NCBI GenBank assembly: GCA_964579795.1
Contig: CAZOHM010000031.1
Location: 1-30,938, forward strand
Source: JAEYFP01 sp964579795
GTDB lineage: Bacteria > Bacillota > Clostridia > Lachnospirales > Lachnospiraceae
Length of the DNA: 30,938 nt
Direction of reading: 5' to 3'
The position numbers and the translations under genes are program-made. Position 1 is the first letter of the stretch. The number at the start of each line of letters is the position of its first letter. Shown piece after piece: positions 16,144 to 24,768 of the stretch. A model generated the notes under the pieces. That model was not told where the DNA came from. It ran no database searches and saw only the letters and a program-made list of their open reading frames with translations.

Positions 16144-17331
16144 ATGATTTCTGATAAAATGGTTAGTCTTGTAAAAGGAAGCTCAGTAATCAGAGCAATG
16201 TTTGAAGAGGGACAGAGACTTGCAAAAATATATGGTGCTGAAAATGTATACGATTTCAGTCTTGGAAATCCAAATGTAGCACCGCCTCAGGCAGTAGAGG
16301 ATGCAATTATAGATCTGGTACATCATGAAAATCCGGTTCATTTGCATGGATATATGAGTAATCCGGGATTTGAAGATGTTCGAGAGACAATTGCGCAGTC
16401 AATAAATAGAAAATTTAAAACAAATTATTCTCAGAACAACATTCTGATGACAGTTGGAGCTGCAGGTGGACTGAATGTAATTTTCAGGGCCCTTTTGAAT
16501 CCGCAGGATGAGGTAATCGCATTTGCCCCGTTCTTTGGTGAATATAGAAATTATGTAGCAAACTTTGACGGAAGGCTTGTTGTGATATCTCCGAATACTG
16601 AGGATTTTCAGCCGAAGCTTGATGAGTTTGAACAAAAGATAACAGCACGCACACGCTGTGTTATTGTCAATTCACCGAACAATCCAAGTGGTGTAATCTA
16701 CTCAGAAAAGACATTCCAGAGAATGGCAGAAATACTTGAAAAAAAGGAAAAGGAGTTTGGTACAGACATTTATCTTGTAACAGATGAACCGTATAGAGAG
16801 CTTGTATACGGGGATGTGAAGGTTCCATATGTGCCAAAATACTATAAGAATACAATTGTCGGGTACTCATTTAGCAAATCGCTTTCTCTTCCGGGAGAAC
16901 GAATTGGATATCTTGTAGTTCCGAGTGAGATTGCAGATTATGAGAATGTATTTGGTGCTCTGACAGTTGCCAACAGAATTCTTGGATATGTCAATGCGCC
17001 GTCTATGATGCAGCTTGTTGTGGCAAGATGTATCGATGAAAAGACAGATATTTCATATTATGAGAGAAATAGGAATACTCTGTATGAAGGACTTAAAAAG
17101 CTTGGATTTACAGCACCAAAACCTGAGGGAGCATTTTATCTGTTTATGAAGTCTCCAATCGATGATGACAGTGCTTTCTGCGAGATGGCAAAGAAATATC
17201 ATATTCTGATTGTTCCGGGCTCCAGCTTTGCATGTCCGGGCTATGTGAGAATTGCTTATTGTGTGTCATATGAGACAATCGTGAATTCACTTCCAAAGTT
17301 TGCAGAGCTTGCAAAGGAAGTATTTAACTGA
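16144..17331 (+). CDS. PLP-dependent class I/II aminotransferase (aspartate-aminotransferase-like)
   Basis: A 395-residue fold-type I aminotransferase. The cofactor lysine is K245 in GYSFSKSLSLPGERIGY, D214 in VTDEPYREL contacts the pyridine nitrogen, and NSPNNPSG (176-183) is the usual substrate-side motif. The C-terminal PGYVRIAYC carries the carboxylate-binding arginine. It should transfer an amino group between an amino acid and a 2-oxo acid; the preferred substrate cannot be read, so no symbol is given. GAGGAAGAGATGGA precedes the ATG. It is followed by hisC 25 bp later, placing two aminotransferases in tandem. Confidence 0.85.
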   Translation: MISDKMVSLVKGSSVIRAMFEEGQRLAKIYGAENVYDFSLGNPNVAPPQAVEDAIIDLVHHENPVHLHGYMSNPGFEDVRETIAQSINRKFKTNYSQNNILMTVGAAGGLNVIFRALLNPQDEVIAFAPFFGEYRNYVANFDGRLVVISPNTEDFQPKLDEFEQKITARTRCVIVNSPNNPSGVIYSEKTFQRMAEILEKKEKEFGTDIYLVTDEPYRELVYGDVKVPYVPKYYKNTIVGYSFSKSLSLPGERIGYLVVPSEIADYENVFGALTVANRILGYVNAPSMMQLVVARCIDEKTDISYYERNRNTLYEGLKKLGFTAPKPEGAFYLFMKSPIDDDSAFCEMAKKYHILIVPGSSFACPGYVRIAYCVSYETIVNSLPKFAELAKEVFN

Positions 17332-17356
17332 CAGCTGTTTCAGGAAAGGGGTCAAA

Positions 17357-18412
17357 ATGAGCTGGGAAGATAATATTCGGCGTGTGGAGCCGTATACACC
17401 TGGTACACAGCCAAATGTAACAGGCAGTATTATTAAACTGAATACAAATGAGTGTCCGTATCCTCCGACACCAATGATAGAACAGGCAATCAAAGAGCTT
17501 GACATAGATACAATGCGGCTGTATCCAAACTGTACGGCAGCACCGCTTGTCAAAGCACTTGCTAAATATTACGGTTTCGAAGAAGATGAGGTATTTGTCG
17601 GAGTAGGGTCAGATGATGTGCTTGCAAACTGCTTCCTCACGTTCTTTCATTCTGACTGCCCGATATTGTTTCCGGATATCACGTATTCCTTTTATGATGT
17701 ATGGGCAGAACTATACAAGATTCCATATGAGCGTCCGGCATTGGACGAGAATTTCCGTATCAAAAAAGAGGATTACTATAAGAAAAACGGTGGAATAGTT
17801 CTGGCAAATCCAAATGCACCAACAGGAATTGCAGAGCCGGCTGCGTTCATTGAGGATATTTTGCAGCATAACCGGGATTCTGTAGTGATTGTAGATGAAG
17901 CATATGTAAACTTTGGCGGAGAAACAGTACTGCCTCTAATCAGAAAGTATGATAATCTGCTTGTTGTGCAGACCTTCTCCAAATCACGTGCACTTGCAGG
18001 AATGAGAATTGGTTTTGCGATTGGAAACAAACGTCTAATCAAGTACTTAAGTGACGTCAAATTCTCAATCAATTCCTATACGATGAATCAGACAGCGATT
18101 TATTATGGTGTAAAGTCTGTTGAGGATGACCAGTATTTTCATCAAACACTTAATAAGGTCATAGCAACAAGGGAACGTTGCAAGAAAGCGTTTAGGGAGC
18201 TTGGATTTACCTGCCAGGACTCAAAGAGTAATTTCTTGTTTGTATCTCATAAGACAATACCGGCAAAGGAAATCTATGAATATCTGATTACTAAAAATAT
18301 CTTTGTCAGATATTTTGATAAGCCGCGTATTAACAATTATCTGCGTATTTCCATTGGAACAGATGAACAAATGGATACACTTTTACAGGAGATAAAGAAA
18401 CTTGTAAAATAA
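17357..18412 (+). CDS. hisC: Histidinol-phosphate aminotransferase
   Basis: A 351-residue PLP enzyme of the HisC family. It has the LNTNECPYPP entry motif (28-37), VDEAYVNF around D180 and Y183, the cofactor lysine K209 in TFSKSRALAGMRIGF, and a C-terminal LRISIGT arginine motif. It catalyses conversion of imidazole-acetol phosphate to histidinol phosphate with glutamate, and family members can also act on aromatic amino acids. The ATG at 17357 follows AAAGGGG; an in-frame extension to 17300 would overlap the preceding gene. It is not inside a histidine operon here, so the in vivo substrate could be broader than the name suggests. Confidence 0.85.
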   Translation: MSWEDNIRRVEPYTPGTQPNVTGSIIKLNTNECPYPPTPMIEQAIKELDIDTMRLYPNCTAAPLVKALAKYYGFEEDEVFVGVGSDDVLANCFLTFFHSDCPILFPDITYSFYDVWAELYKIPYERPALDENFRIKKEDYYKKNGGIVLANPNAPTGIAEPAAFIEDILQHNRDSVVIVDEAYVNFGGETVLPLIRKYDNLLVVQTFSKSRALAGMRIGFAIGNKRLIKYLSDVKFSINSYTMNQTAIYYGVKSVEDDQYFHQTLNKVIATRERCKKAFRELGFTCQDSKSNFLFVSHKTIPAKEIYEYLITKNIFVRYFDKPRINNYLRISIGTDEQMDTLLQEIKKLVK

Positions 18413-18473
18413 TTAACATCTTAGAAAAATAATTTCAGTAAGAAATAATCTTAGAAAGAGCAGGAACGTGTAA

Positions 18474-18971
18474 ATGGATGCACTTGTACAATGGTTTACC
18501 TCCACACTTGGCCAGTATGTGTCAAGAGAGCTGGTTGTATTTGTAATATCAATGATTCCGTTATTGGAGTTAAGAGGAGGACTGCTTGCAGCCTCACTTT
18601 TGCAGATTCCGATTACATCAGCAATTCCAATCTGCATTGTCGGAAATATTATTCCAATTCCTTTTATACTTTTGTTTATAAAGAAAATTTTCCAGTGGAT
18701 GAAAAAAATCAAACTGTTTCGTCCTTTGATAGAAAAGCTGGAAAACAGAGCGATGAAAAAAAGTGACTCAGTTGCAAAAGGGGAGTTCTGGGGACTTGCG
18801 TTATTTGTCGGTATTCCGCTTCCAGGAACAGGTGCATGGACCGGGTCGCTGATTGCAGCGCTTCTTGAAATTGATTTTAAGAAGGCAGTGATTGCTGAGC
18901 TTGTTGGAATTATCATTGCAACAGTGATTATGTCGATTGTCTCCTATGGACTGCTCGGAGCGGTTCTATAA
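18474..18971 (+). CDS. Small multidrug-export family membrane protein (COG2426-like)
   Basis: A 165-residue protein with several hydrophobic helices and two signature segments: LLELRGG (30-36) and IPLPGTGAWTGS (114-125). These place it with the putative small multi-drug export proteins, a family distantly like SNARE-associated/DedA proteins. Actual transport has not been shown for most members. A CAGGAA ribosome site precedes the ATG. The 61-bp gap after hisC holds a short direct repeat (ATCTTAGAAA at about 18418 and 18448) and no clear terminator. The methyltransferase gene follows after 22 bp. Confidence 0.75.
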   Translation: MDALVQWFTSTLGQYVSRELVVFVISMIPLLELRGGLLAASLLQIPITSAIPICIVGNIIPIPFILLFIKKIFQWMKKIKLFRPLIEKLENRAMKKSDSVAKGEFWGLALFVGIPLPGTGAWTGSLIAALLEIDFKKAVIAELVGIIIATVIMSIVSYGLLGAVL

Positions 18972-18993
18972 CGCATTGACAGAGGTGAGATAA

Positions 18994-19749
18994 GTGGAAA
19001 CAGAAGCATATGCGGGTTTTGCAGAAGTATATGATCAGTTCATGGATAATGTTCCGTACGCAGAATGGTGCGGATATGTATGTGAACAGCTTACGGAATA
19101 TAATATAAATGATGGTCTTATATTGGAGCTTGGGTGCGGAACAGGTACGTTTACAGAGCTTCTGGCTTCTCGTGGTTATGATATGATTGGTGTGGACAAC
19201 GCAGAGGATATGCTTGCCATTGCCATGGAGAAAAAGGCAGCTTCCGGACATGAGATCCTGTATCTATTGCAGGATATGCGGGAGTTTGAACTGTATGGAA
19301 CAGTACGTGCTGTAGTAAGTGTCTGTGACTGTATGAATTATGTGACAGACCCTGCAGAGCTTCTGTCTGTATTTAAGCTTGTGTGGAATTATCTTGACTG
19401 GGATGGCTTGTTTATTTTTGACATGAATACAGTGTACAAATACAGAGAGCTGCTTGGGGATAACGTATTTGCTGAGAACCGTGAGAATTGCAGCTTTATC
19501 TGGGAAAATGTATTTGATGAACAGGAAATGCTCAATGAGTATGGCATGACCTTCTTTATCAAAGAAGGAAGCTGCTATCAGAAATATGAAGAAGAGCATT
19601 ATCAGAGGGCATATGAGCTTAATCAGGTTATTGAGCTGTTGGAAAAGGCAGGGCTTTCTTTTGTGAAAGCCTGTGATGCCATGACGCATCAGCCGCTTAG
19701 CAGTGACAGCGAGAGACAGGTTATCATTGCCCGAAAAGAGCACAAGTAA
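18994..19749 (+). CDS. Class I SAM-dependent methyltransferase
   Basis: A 251-residue cytoplasmic methyltransferase. Motif I is LELGCGTGTF (44-53) and the acidic residue after strand 2 is D68 in MIGVDNAEDM. Motif-IV-like CDCMNYV follows. The layout resembles the YqeM/Methyltransf_25 group with a C-terminal extension (DEQEMLNEYGMTFF). The methyl acceptor is unknown. The start is a GTG at 18994, chosen for AGAGGTGA (18981-18988) at normal spacing. The stop codon lies in the first unit of a 5-bp tandem repeat, and hslO starts 32 bp later. Confidence 0.85.
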   Translation: METEAYAGFAEVYDQFMDNVPYAEWCGYVCEQLTEYNINDGLILELGCGTGTFTELLASRGYDMIGVDNAEDMLAIAMEKKAASGHEILYLLQDMREFELYGTVRAVVSVCDCMNYVTDPAELLSVFKLVWNYLDWDGLFIFDMNTVYKYRELLGDNVFAENRENCSFIWENVFDEQEMLNEYGMTFFIKEGSCYQKYEEEHYQRAYELNQVIELLEKAGLSFVKACDAMTHQPLSSDSERQVIIARKEHK

Positions 19750-19770
19750 TGTAATGTAAAGTAAAGTAAG
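19746..19770 (+). repeat. Five-copy pentanucleotide tandem repeat (GTAAN)
   Basis: Five consecutive 5-bp units read GTAAT, GTAAT, GTAAA, GTAAA, GTAAG. The first unit supplies the methyltransferase stop codon, and the array ends just before the hslO ribosome site. Because the period is 5, TAA stops occur in all three frames. Confidence 0.9.
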
Positions 19771-19781
19771 GCAGGAGTAAA

Positions 19782-20678
19782 ATGACCGAAAATAATAAAA
19801 AGATAGAAAAAAATGACTATATCGTGAGAGCTACTGCGGCAGATGGACAGATTCGTGCGTTTGCGGCAACTACACGAGGAATAGTGGAAACAGCCAGACA
19901 GGCGCATCAGTCTAGTCCTGTAGTAACAGCAGCACTTGGCAGACTTTTGACAGCAGGTGCCATGATGGGCACGATGCTAAAGGGAGAAAAGGATATTCTG
20001 ACGCTGCAGGTCAGTGGAAGTGGTCCGATGAAGGGTATGACCGTCACTGCAGATTCTTCTGCAAATGTGAAGGGATATGCAAAAGTACCGGACGTGCTTA
20101 TTCCGGCTAATGCAAAAGGAAAGCTGGATGTTGCAGGTGCTGTCGGAGTAGGAATATTAAGTGTTATCAAGGATATGGGACTGAAGGATCCATATGTAGG
20201 TCAGACAGCATTGCAGACGAGTGAGATTGCAGAGGATCTGACATATTATTTTGCTACATCAGAGCAGGTACCGTCAGCAGTCGGACTGGGGGTTTTGATG
20301 GAACGTGATAACACAGTAAAACAGGCAGGCGGATTCATCATACAGCTGATGCCGTTTGCAGATGAAGCGCTGATTGAGTCTTTAGAAAAGAAGCTGTCTG
20401 AAATGTCTTCTGTGACAACGATGCTCGATCAGGGGATGACACCAGAGAGGCTTCTTGAAAATCTGCTTGGCGAGTTCGGTGTAACAATTTTGGATACAGT
20501 ACCGACGCAGTTTCGATGCAATTGTGATAAGAAACGAGTAGAAAAGGCGATGATCAGCATTGGGAGAAAGGAACTGCAGGAAATCATTGCAGACAAAAAA
20601 CCAATAGAGGTGAAGTGCCATTTTTGCGGACAGGCATATGAGTTTACAGTGGACGAGCTAAAACAACTGATTAAGTAG
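19782..20678 (+). CDS. hslO: Redox-regulated chaperone Hsp33
   Basis: A 298-residue Hsp33. The N-terminal substrate-binding domain includes the GRLLTAGAMMG region and the SGSGPMKG turn. The C-terminal redox switch has the four zinc cysteines C246 and C248 (CNC) and C279 and C282 (CHFC). Under oxidising conditions zinc is released and the protein becomes a holdase that protects unfolding proteins in the cytoplasm. All four cysteines are present, so the switch should be functional. GGCAGGAG precedes the ATG. It lies in the same plus-strand run as the methyltransferase and nadE. Confidence 0.95.
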   Translation: MTENNKKIEKNDYIVRATAADGQIRAFAATTRGIVETARQAHQSSPVVTAALGRLLTAGAMMGTMLKGEKDILTLQVSGSGPMKGMTVTADSSANVKGYAKVPDVLIPANAKGKLDVAGAVGVGILSVIKDMGLKDPYVGQTALQTSEIAEDLTYYFATSEQVPSAVGLGVLMERDNTVKQAGGFIIQLMPFADEALIESLEKKLSEMSSVTTMLDQGMTPERLLENLLGEFGVTILDTVPTQFRCNCDKKRVEKAMISIGRKELQEIIADKKPIEVKCHFCGQAYEFTVDELKQLIK

Positions 20679-20721
20679 TACAGAGCAGTAACAGGTGGAT
20701 GCAAACGGAAAGGCGTACATT

Positions 20722-22629
20722 ATGCAGGATGGGTTTATCAAGACAGCGGCAGCCACACCGCAGATTAAAGTGGCGGATGTGGACTACAACTGCAAAAGAA
20801 TAGAAGAGCTTATGAAAGAGGCCAAAGAGCATGGAGCTAAGGTCATCGTTTTTCCGGAGCTGTGTCTGACCGGATATACGTGCCAGGATTTGTTTCTGCA
20901 GCCGCTTTTGCTGAAAAAAGCTGGAGATGCACTGATACATCTTGTACAGGCTTCTTCGGGTATGGATGCGCTTGTGTTTGTCGGTCTTCCACTTGAAAAG
21001 GATGGAAAGCTTTATAATGTAGCCGCTGTATTTCAGAACGGAGCACTGCTTGCATTTATTCCAAAGAAATATATTCCAAATTACGCAGAATTTTACGAGG
21101 AGCGTCATTTTGAATCAGGAACAGAGGCAGTAGTTTATATTACTTTTCATGATAGAGAGATTCCGTTTGGACAGAATATCCAGTTCTGTTCTAACACACC
21201 TGAGGGGACGGTCATTGCTGCAGAGATTTGCGAGGATTTATGGGTTCCAAACCCACCGAGTACTTCACATGCACTGAACGGAGCCAACCTGATTGTCAAT
21301 CTTTCAGCCGGAAATGAGGTCGTGGGAAAGGATGCCTATCGACGTATGCTCGTGAATGCGACATCCGGTCGTTTGATTTGCGGGTATGTTTATGCGAGTG
21401 CAGGCGAAGGAGAATCTACACAGGATCTTGTTTTTTCAGGGCATAATCTGATTGCCGAGAACGGTACGCTGCTTGCTGAGCAGCCGTGCTTTCACAACGG
21501 AATTCTGTATGGTGATATTGATATTTCCAGACTGCGTACAGAACGCAGAAGAATGAATACTTTTCAGACCATTTCCTCGAATTATTTAAGTCTTCCGATT
21601 ACATTTCATAAAGAGGAATGCGCTCTTAATCGTTACTTTGCTCCGACTCCGTTTGTTCCGTCTGATGCCGCTACAAAAGAAGAGCGTTGTGAACGTATTC
21701 TGTCAATTCAGTCAATGGGACTTAAGAAAAGATATGAGCATACAAATGCCAGAACAGCAGTTATTGGTATTTCCGGTGGACTTGATTCTACACTCGCACT
21801 ACTTGTGACCGCGAGGACATTTGATCTTTTGGATAAGCCGAGAACTGATATTGTTGCAGTGACAATGCCATGCTTTGGAACGACAGACAGAACCTATCAG
21901 AATGCCTGCAGACTGACTGAACGATTAGGTGCCACACTTTTGGAAATTCCAATAGAAAAGTCTGTCAGACAGCATTTTATTGATATCGGACATAAAGAAG
22001 AAACACATGATGTTGTGTATGAAAATGGGCAGGCGAGAGAGCGTACCCAGATATTAATGGATATTGCTAACAAGGAATCAGGACTGGTAATCGGAACAGG
22101 AGACATGTCTGAGCTGGCACTTGGATGGGCGACCTACAACGGAGACCATATGTCTATGTATGGAGTGAACGCAGGAGTTCCGAAGACGCTTGTCAGACAT
22201 CTGGTAGCCTACTATGCAAAGACATGTCAGGATGAATCTTTACAGACAGTTCTTGAGGATGTACTTGCGACTCCGGTCAGCCCTGAGCTTTTACCACCGG
22301 AGAATGGTGTGATTTCACAGAAAACAGAAGATCTTGTTGGTCCGTATGAGCTGCATGATTTCTTCTTATACTATATGCTTCGATGTGCATATGAGCCAAA
22401 GAAGATTTTTAGAATAGCCAAGCAGGCTTTTGAAGGAGTTTATGAGGCAGATACAATCTTAAAATGGGAAAAAATATTTTATAGAAGATTTTTTGCCCAG
22501 CAATTCAAACGCTCCTGTCTGCCGGATGGTCCAAAGGTCGGCTCAACGGCTGTTTCACCGCGCGGAGATCTTAGAATGCCGTCTGATGCGGTTGCAAAAA
22601 TATGGATGGAAGAGCTTGAGACAATATAA
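20722..22629 (+). CDS. nadE: Glutamine-dependent NAD+ synthetase
   Basis: A 635-residue two-domain enzyme that amidates nicotinate adenine dinucleotide to NAD+. The N-terminal nitrilase-like glutaminase has E46 (FPELCLTGY), a lysine at 115/116 (IPKKYIPNY) and the nucleophile C170 (AEICEDLW). The C-terminal synthetase has the ATP PP-loop SGGLDS (351-356) and downstream GTGDMSELALGW. The length is normal for the two-domain form. The ATG at 20722 was chosen because AAAGG lies about 8 nt upstream and homologues begin with a DGFIK-like segment right at the start; an in-frame GTG at 20695 would add nine residues. A terminator follows. Confidence 0.93.
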   Translation: MQDGFIKTAAATPQIKVADVDYNCKRIEELMKEAKEHGAKVIVFPELCLTGYTCQDLFLQPLLLKKAGDALIHLVQASSGMDALVFVGLPLEKDGKLYNVAAVFQNGALLAFIPKKYIPNYAEFYEERHFESGTEAVVYITFHDREIPFGQNIQFCSNTPEGTVIAAEICEDLWVPNPPSTSHALNGANLIVNLSAGNEVVGKDAYRRMLVNATSGRLICGYVYASAGEGESTQDLVFSGHNLIAENGTLLAEQPCFHNGILYGDIDISRLRTERRRMNTFQTISSNYLSLPITFHKEECALNRYFAPTPFVPSDAATKEERCERILSIQSMGLKKRYEHTNARTAVIGISGGLDSTLALLVTARTFDLLDKPRTDIVAVTMPCFGTTDRTYQNACRLTERLGATLLEIPIEKSVRQHFIDIGHKEETHDVVYENGQARERTQILMDIANKESGLVIGTGDMSELALGWATYNGDHMSMYGVNAGVPKTLVRHLVAYYAKTCQDESLQTVLEDVLATPVSPELLPPENGVISQKTEDLVGPYELHDFFLYYMLRCAYEPKKIFRIAKQAFEGVYEADTILKWEKIFYRRFFAQQFKRSCLPDGPKVGSTAVSPRGDLRMPSDAVAKIWMEELETI

Positions 22630-22632
22630 TAG

Positions 22633-22665
22633 ACAGCGGTCATTGTTCATGGCCGCTGTTTTGCT
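22633..22665. terminator. Terminator between nadE and a convergent gene
   Basis: An 11-bp stem with one G-U pair (22633-22643 with 22649-22659) and a 5-nt loop is followed on the plus strand by a T-rich tail. It ends nadE and may also serve the convergent minus-strand gene, although it is weaker in that direction. Confidence 0.7.
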
Positions 22666-23147
22666 TTGTTAAGCGTGCTGGAGATTGCCTCAAGCAGAAC
22701 AAGAGAAGTGTATTTATTGTCATCTGAATAGGAAATACCATCCAGTGACTGCTTTTCATAAATCTGCGCAGTGAGCTCATCAAAGGATGGTTTGATTAAC
22801 GGATACATGACTGCCACGGCATCATCCAGATTGACAAGAGCAATGGAATTGATATTATTTTCATCAACTGCAATTTCAATATCTATGGCTGAGTTATTCA
22901 AAATAATAGAGGTAGAATAAACACCCGGTATATAAAGAGAAGCAGACTGCTCCAGGGAAATTGCAGTATCAGAATCGGAATCGAAATCAGAACCGATGTC
23001 GGTATCTGCCGTCTTTCCTCCGGCGTTGCTTTTTGGAGAAAACATAAAAATTAACAGAATAACAAGTAAAATGCCAAGTACAGCAAAGATTGCTGTGTAG
23101 ATGACTTCCTTTGAATGAAGAACGACGATTTTGGTTTTGGAACTCAA
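22647..23147 (-). CDS. Membrane-anchored extracytoplasmic protein of unknown function
   Basis: A 166-residue protein with a short positive N-terminus, one transmembrane helix (about 16-37), an Asp/Ser-rich linker (about 43-63), and a C-terminal domain of about 95 residues (YIPGVYSTSI to the end). The alternating strand pattern is loosely like a small FMN-binding-domain fold, but the flavin-attachment serine/threonine motif is not seen, so that likeness is weak. Similar proteins of unknown function are, to my memory, common in Lachnospiraceae. The start is a TTG at 23147, with a G-run (GGGGG) about 7 nt upstream as a poor ribosome site. It is convergent with nadE and divergent from glnA. Confidence 0.6.
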   Translation of the reverse strand: MSSKTKIVVLHSKEVIYTAIFAVLGILLVILLIFMFSPKSNAGGKTADTDIGSDFDSDSDTAISLEQSASLYIPGVYSTSIILNNSAIDIEIAVDENNINSIALVNLDDAVAVMYPLIKPSFDELTAQIYEKQSLDGISYSDDNKYTSLVLLEAISSTLNKAKQRP

Positions 23148-23223
23148 GGCAGAACCCCCGTTGAATATGTTTTGTATATCTTATTAGCTGGTCAGTTAAT
23201 ATATGCCTGCGCACATGTGATTA

Positions 23224-23252
23224 TTGACATTATATTTCTAAATTGCTATGAT
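23224..23252 (+). promoter_or_regulatory. Strong sigma-A promoter of glnA
   Basis: Consensus TTGACA (23224-23229), a 17-nt spacer, and TATGAT (23247-23252). Transcription should start near 23259, giving a leader of about 130 nt before the glnA start. Confidence 0.8.
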
Positions 23253-23258
23253 ATATCA

Positions 23259-23389
23259 AAGAGAGTCCGATAGACGATAAATGCAGGAACAACGGTGTTC
23301 TATAAGACAACAGTAGAGATTATGTACTGTTTCTTTTATGGGCACTTTTTTTGTGAAACACTTTTTATGAATAAAAGGAGGAAGCAGGA
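23259..23389 (+). promoter_or_regulatory. Structured glnA leader, candidate ANTAR antitermination target
   Basis: The untranslated leader holds an ordered set of hairpins. The first (23286-23301) has a GAAC/GTTC stem plus a G-U pair and a hexaloop AACGGT, with A at position 1 and G at position 4, which is the ANTAR recognition pattern. The second (23304-23335) is an 11-bp stem with one bulge and a 9-nt loop, followed by a few T residues like a weak terminator. A third weak A/T stem (about 23361-23378) covers part of the ribosome site. The gene after glnA encodes an ANTAR protein. In Clostridium, NitR is known to antiterminate glnA, so this role is likely, although only one clear A-N-N-G hexaloop was found. 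Confidence 0.5.
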
Positions 23390-24721
23390 ATGAGGAAGAC
23401 TTCAAAGGAAGAAATTATCAAACTCGTAGAAGAGGAGGACGTGGAATTTATTCGTCTGCAGTTTACAGATATGTTTGGAAACTTAAAGAATGTAGCGATT
23501 ACTGCAAGCCAGCTGGAAAAGGCACTGAGTAATCAGGTGATGTTTGACGGTTCTTCTATTGAGGGATTTGTCAGAATAGAGGAGTCAGATATGTATTTGT
23601 ATCCGGATCTGGATACAGTTGCTATTTTTCCATGGCGTCCACAGCAGGGAAAGGTCGCACGTTTTATCTGTGATATATATCGCCCAGACAGAACAGCATT
23701 CGAGGGAGACTCGAGATACATTCTGAAAAAGGAAATTGCAAAAGCGAAGGAGCTTGGCTATACATTTGATGTAGGACCGGAATGTGAGTTTTTCCTATTT
23801 CATACAGATGAGAATGGATTACCGACAACTTTAACTCATGAAAAAGCAGGGTATTTTGATTTGGGTCCGGTTGACCTTGGAGAAAATGCCAGACGTGATA
23901 TGGTCATGAATCTGGAGGAAATGGGATTTGAGGTGGAAGCTTCTCATCATGAGATGGCACCTGCCCAGCACGAAATAGATTTCAAATATGATGAGGCACT
24001 TGTTACTGCTGATAATATTATGACATTTAAGCTTGCCGTGAAAACAATTGCAAAGCGGCATGGTCTGCATGCGACGTTTATGCCAAAGCCAAAGTCAGGC
24101 ATATGCGGCTCAGGAATGCATACAAATATGTCATTAAAAAGGGATGGAAAAAACATATTCTTTGATGCAGAGGATGAACTGCAGCTGAGCAGAGAAGCAT
24201 ATTATTTCATTGGTGGTATTATCAAGCATATGAAGGGTATGACAGCTGTTACGAATCCGCTTGTTAATTCCTACAAGCGTCTTGTTGCCGGATATGAAGC
24301 ACCGGTTTACATTGCCTGGAGTGCTACAAACAGAAGTCCATTGATTCGTATTCCATCCACAAGAGGTGAAGGAACAAGAGTCGAGCTTAGATGCCCGGAT
24401 CCTTCCTGCAATCCGTATCTTGTACTTGCATTATGCCTTGCAGCTGGAATGGATGGTATTCAAAATAAGATTGAGCCACCAAAGAGTGTAGATCTTAATA
24501 TTTTTGAGATGACAAATGAAGAACGTGATTTTTTTAATATCGAAGCGCTGCCTGCAAACCTGCAAGAAGCAGTGAATGAAATGGAAAAGGACCCGTTTAT
24601 TAAGGAAGTGCTTGGAGAGCATATCTTTAACAAGTATACAGAAGCCAAGAAAAAAGAATGGGATGAATATCGTACACAGGTGACGCAATGGGAACTTGAC
24701 GAATATTTATACAAGATTTGA
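23390..24721 (+). CDS. glnA: Glutamine synthetase, type I (GSI-alpha)
   Basis: A 443-residue type I glutamine synthetase, the length typical of Firmicutes. It makes glutamine from glutamate, ammonia and ATP. It has DGSSIEGF (53-60) with R62 just after, the position known in Bacillus to matter for feedback inhibition; the ATP-site region GSGMHTNMSL; and the NRSPLIRIP and RCPDPSCNPYL segments. The adenylylation-loop tyrosine of GSI-beta enzymes is absent, consistent with feedback rather than adenylyl control. AAAGGAGG precedes the ATG. Expression probably depends on the strong promoter and structured leader upstream. An ANTAR regulator gene follows after 47 bp. Confidence 0.95.
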   Translation: MRKTSKEEIIKLVEEEDVEFIRLQFTDMFGNLKNVAITASQLEKALSNQVMFDGSSIEGFVRIEESDMYLYPDLDTVAIFPWRPQQGKVARFICDIYRPDRTAFEGDSRYILKKEIAKAKELGYTFDVGPECEFFLFHTDENGLPTTLTHEKAGYFDLGPVDLGENARRDMVMNLEEMGFEVEASHHEMAPAQHEIDFKYDEALVTADNIMTFKLAVKTIAKRHGLHATFMPKPKSGICGSGMHTNMSLKRDGKNIFFDAEDELQLSREAYYFIGGIIKHMKGMTAVTNPLVNSYKRLVAGYEAPVYIAWSATNRSPLIRIPSTRGEGTRVELRCPDPSCNPYLVLALCLAAGMDGIQNKIEPPKSVDLNIFEMTNEERDFFNIEALPANLQEAVNEMEKDPFIKEVLGEHIFNKYTEAKKKEWDEYRTQVTQWELDEYLYKI

Positions 24722-24768
24722 GGACACACAATCTGACAGAGTAAAAAAATGACAGAGGAGGTGTGTAC

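Noticed and set aside
17357..18412. Histidine biosynthesis operon
   Set aside because: Only hisC is present; neighbours are an unrelated aminotransferase and a membrane protein.
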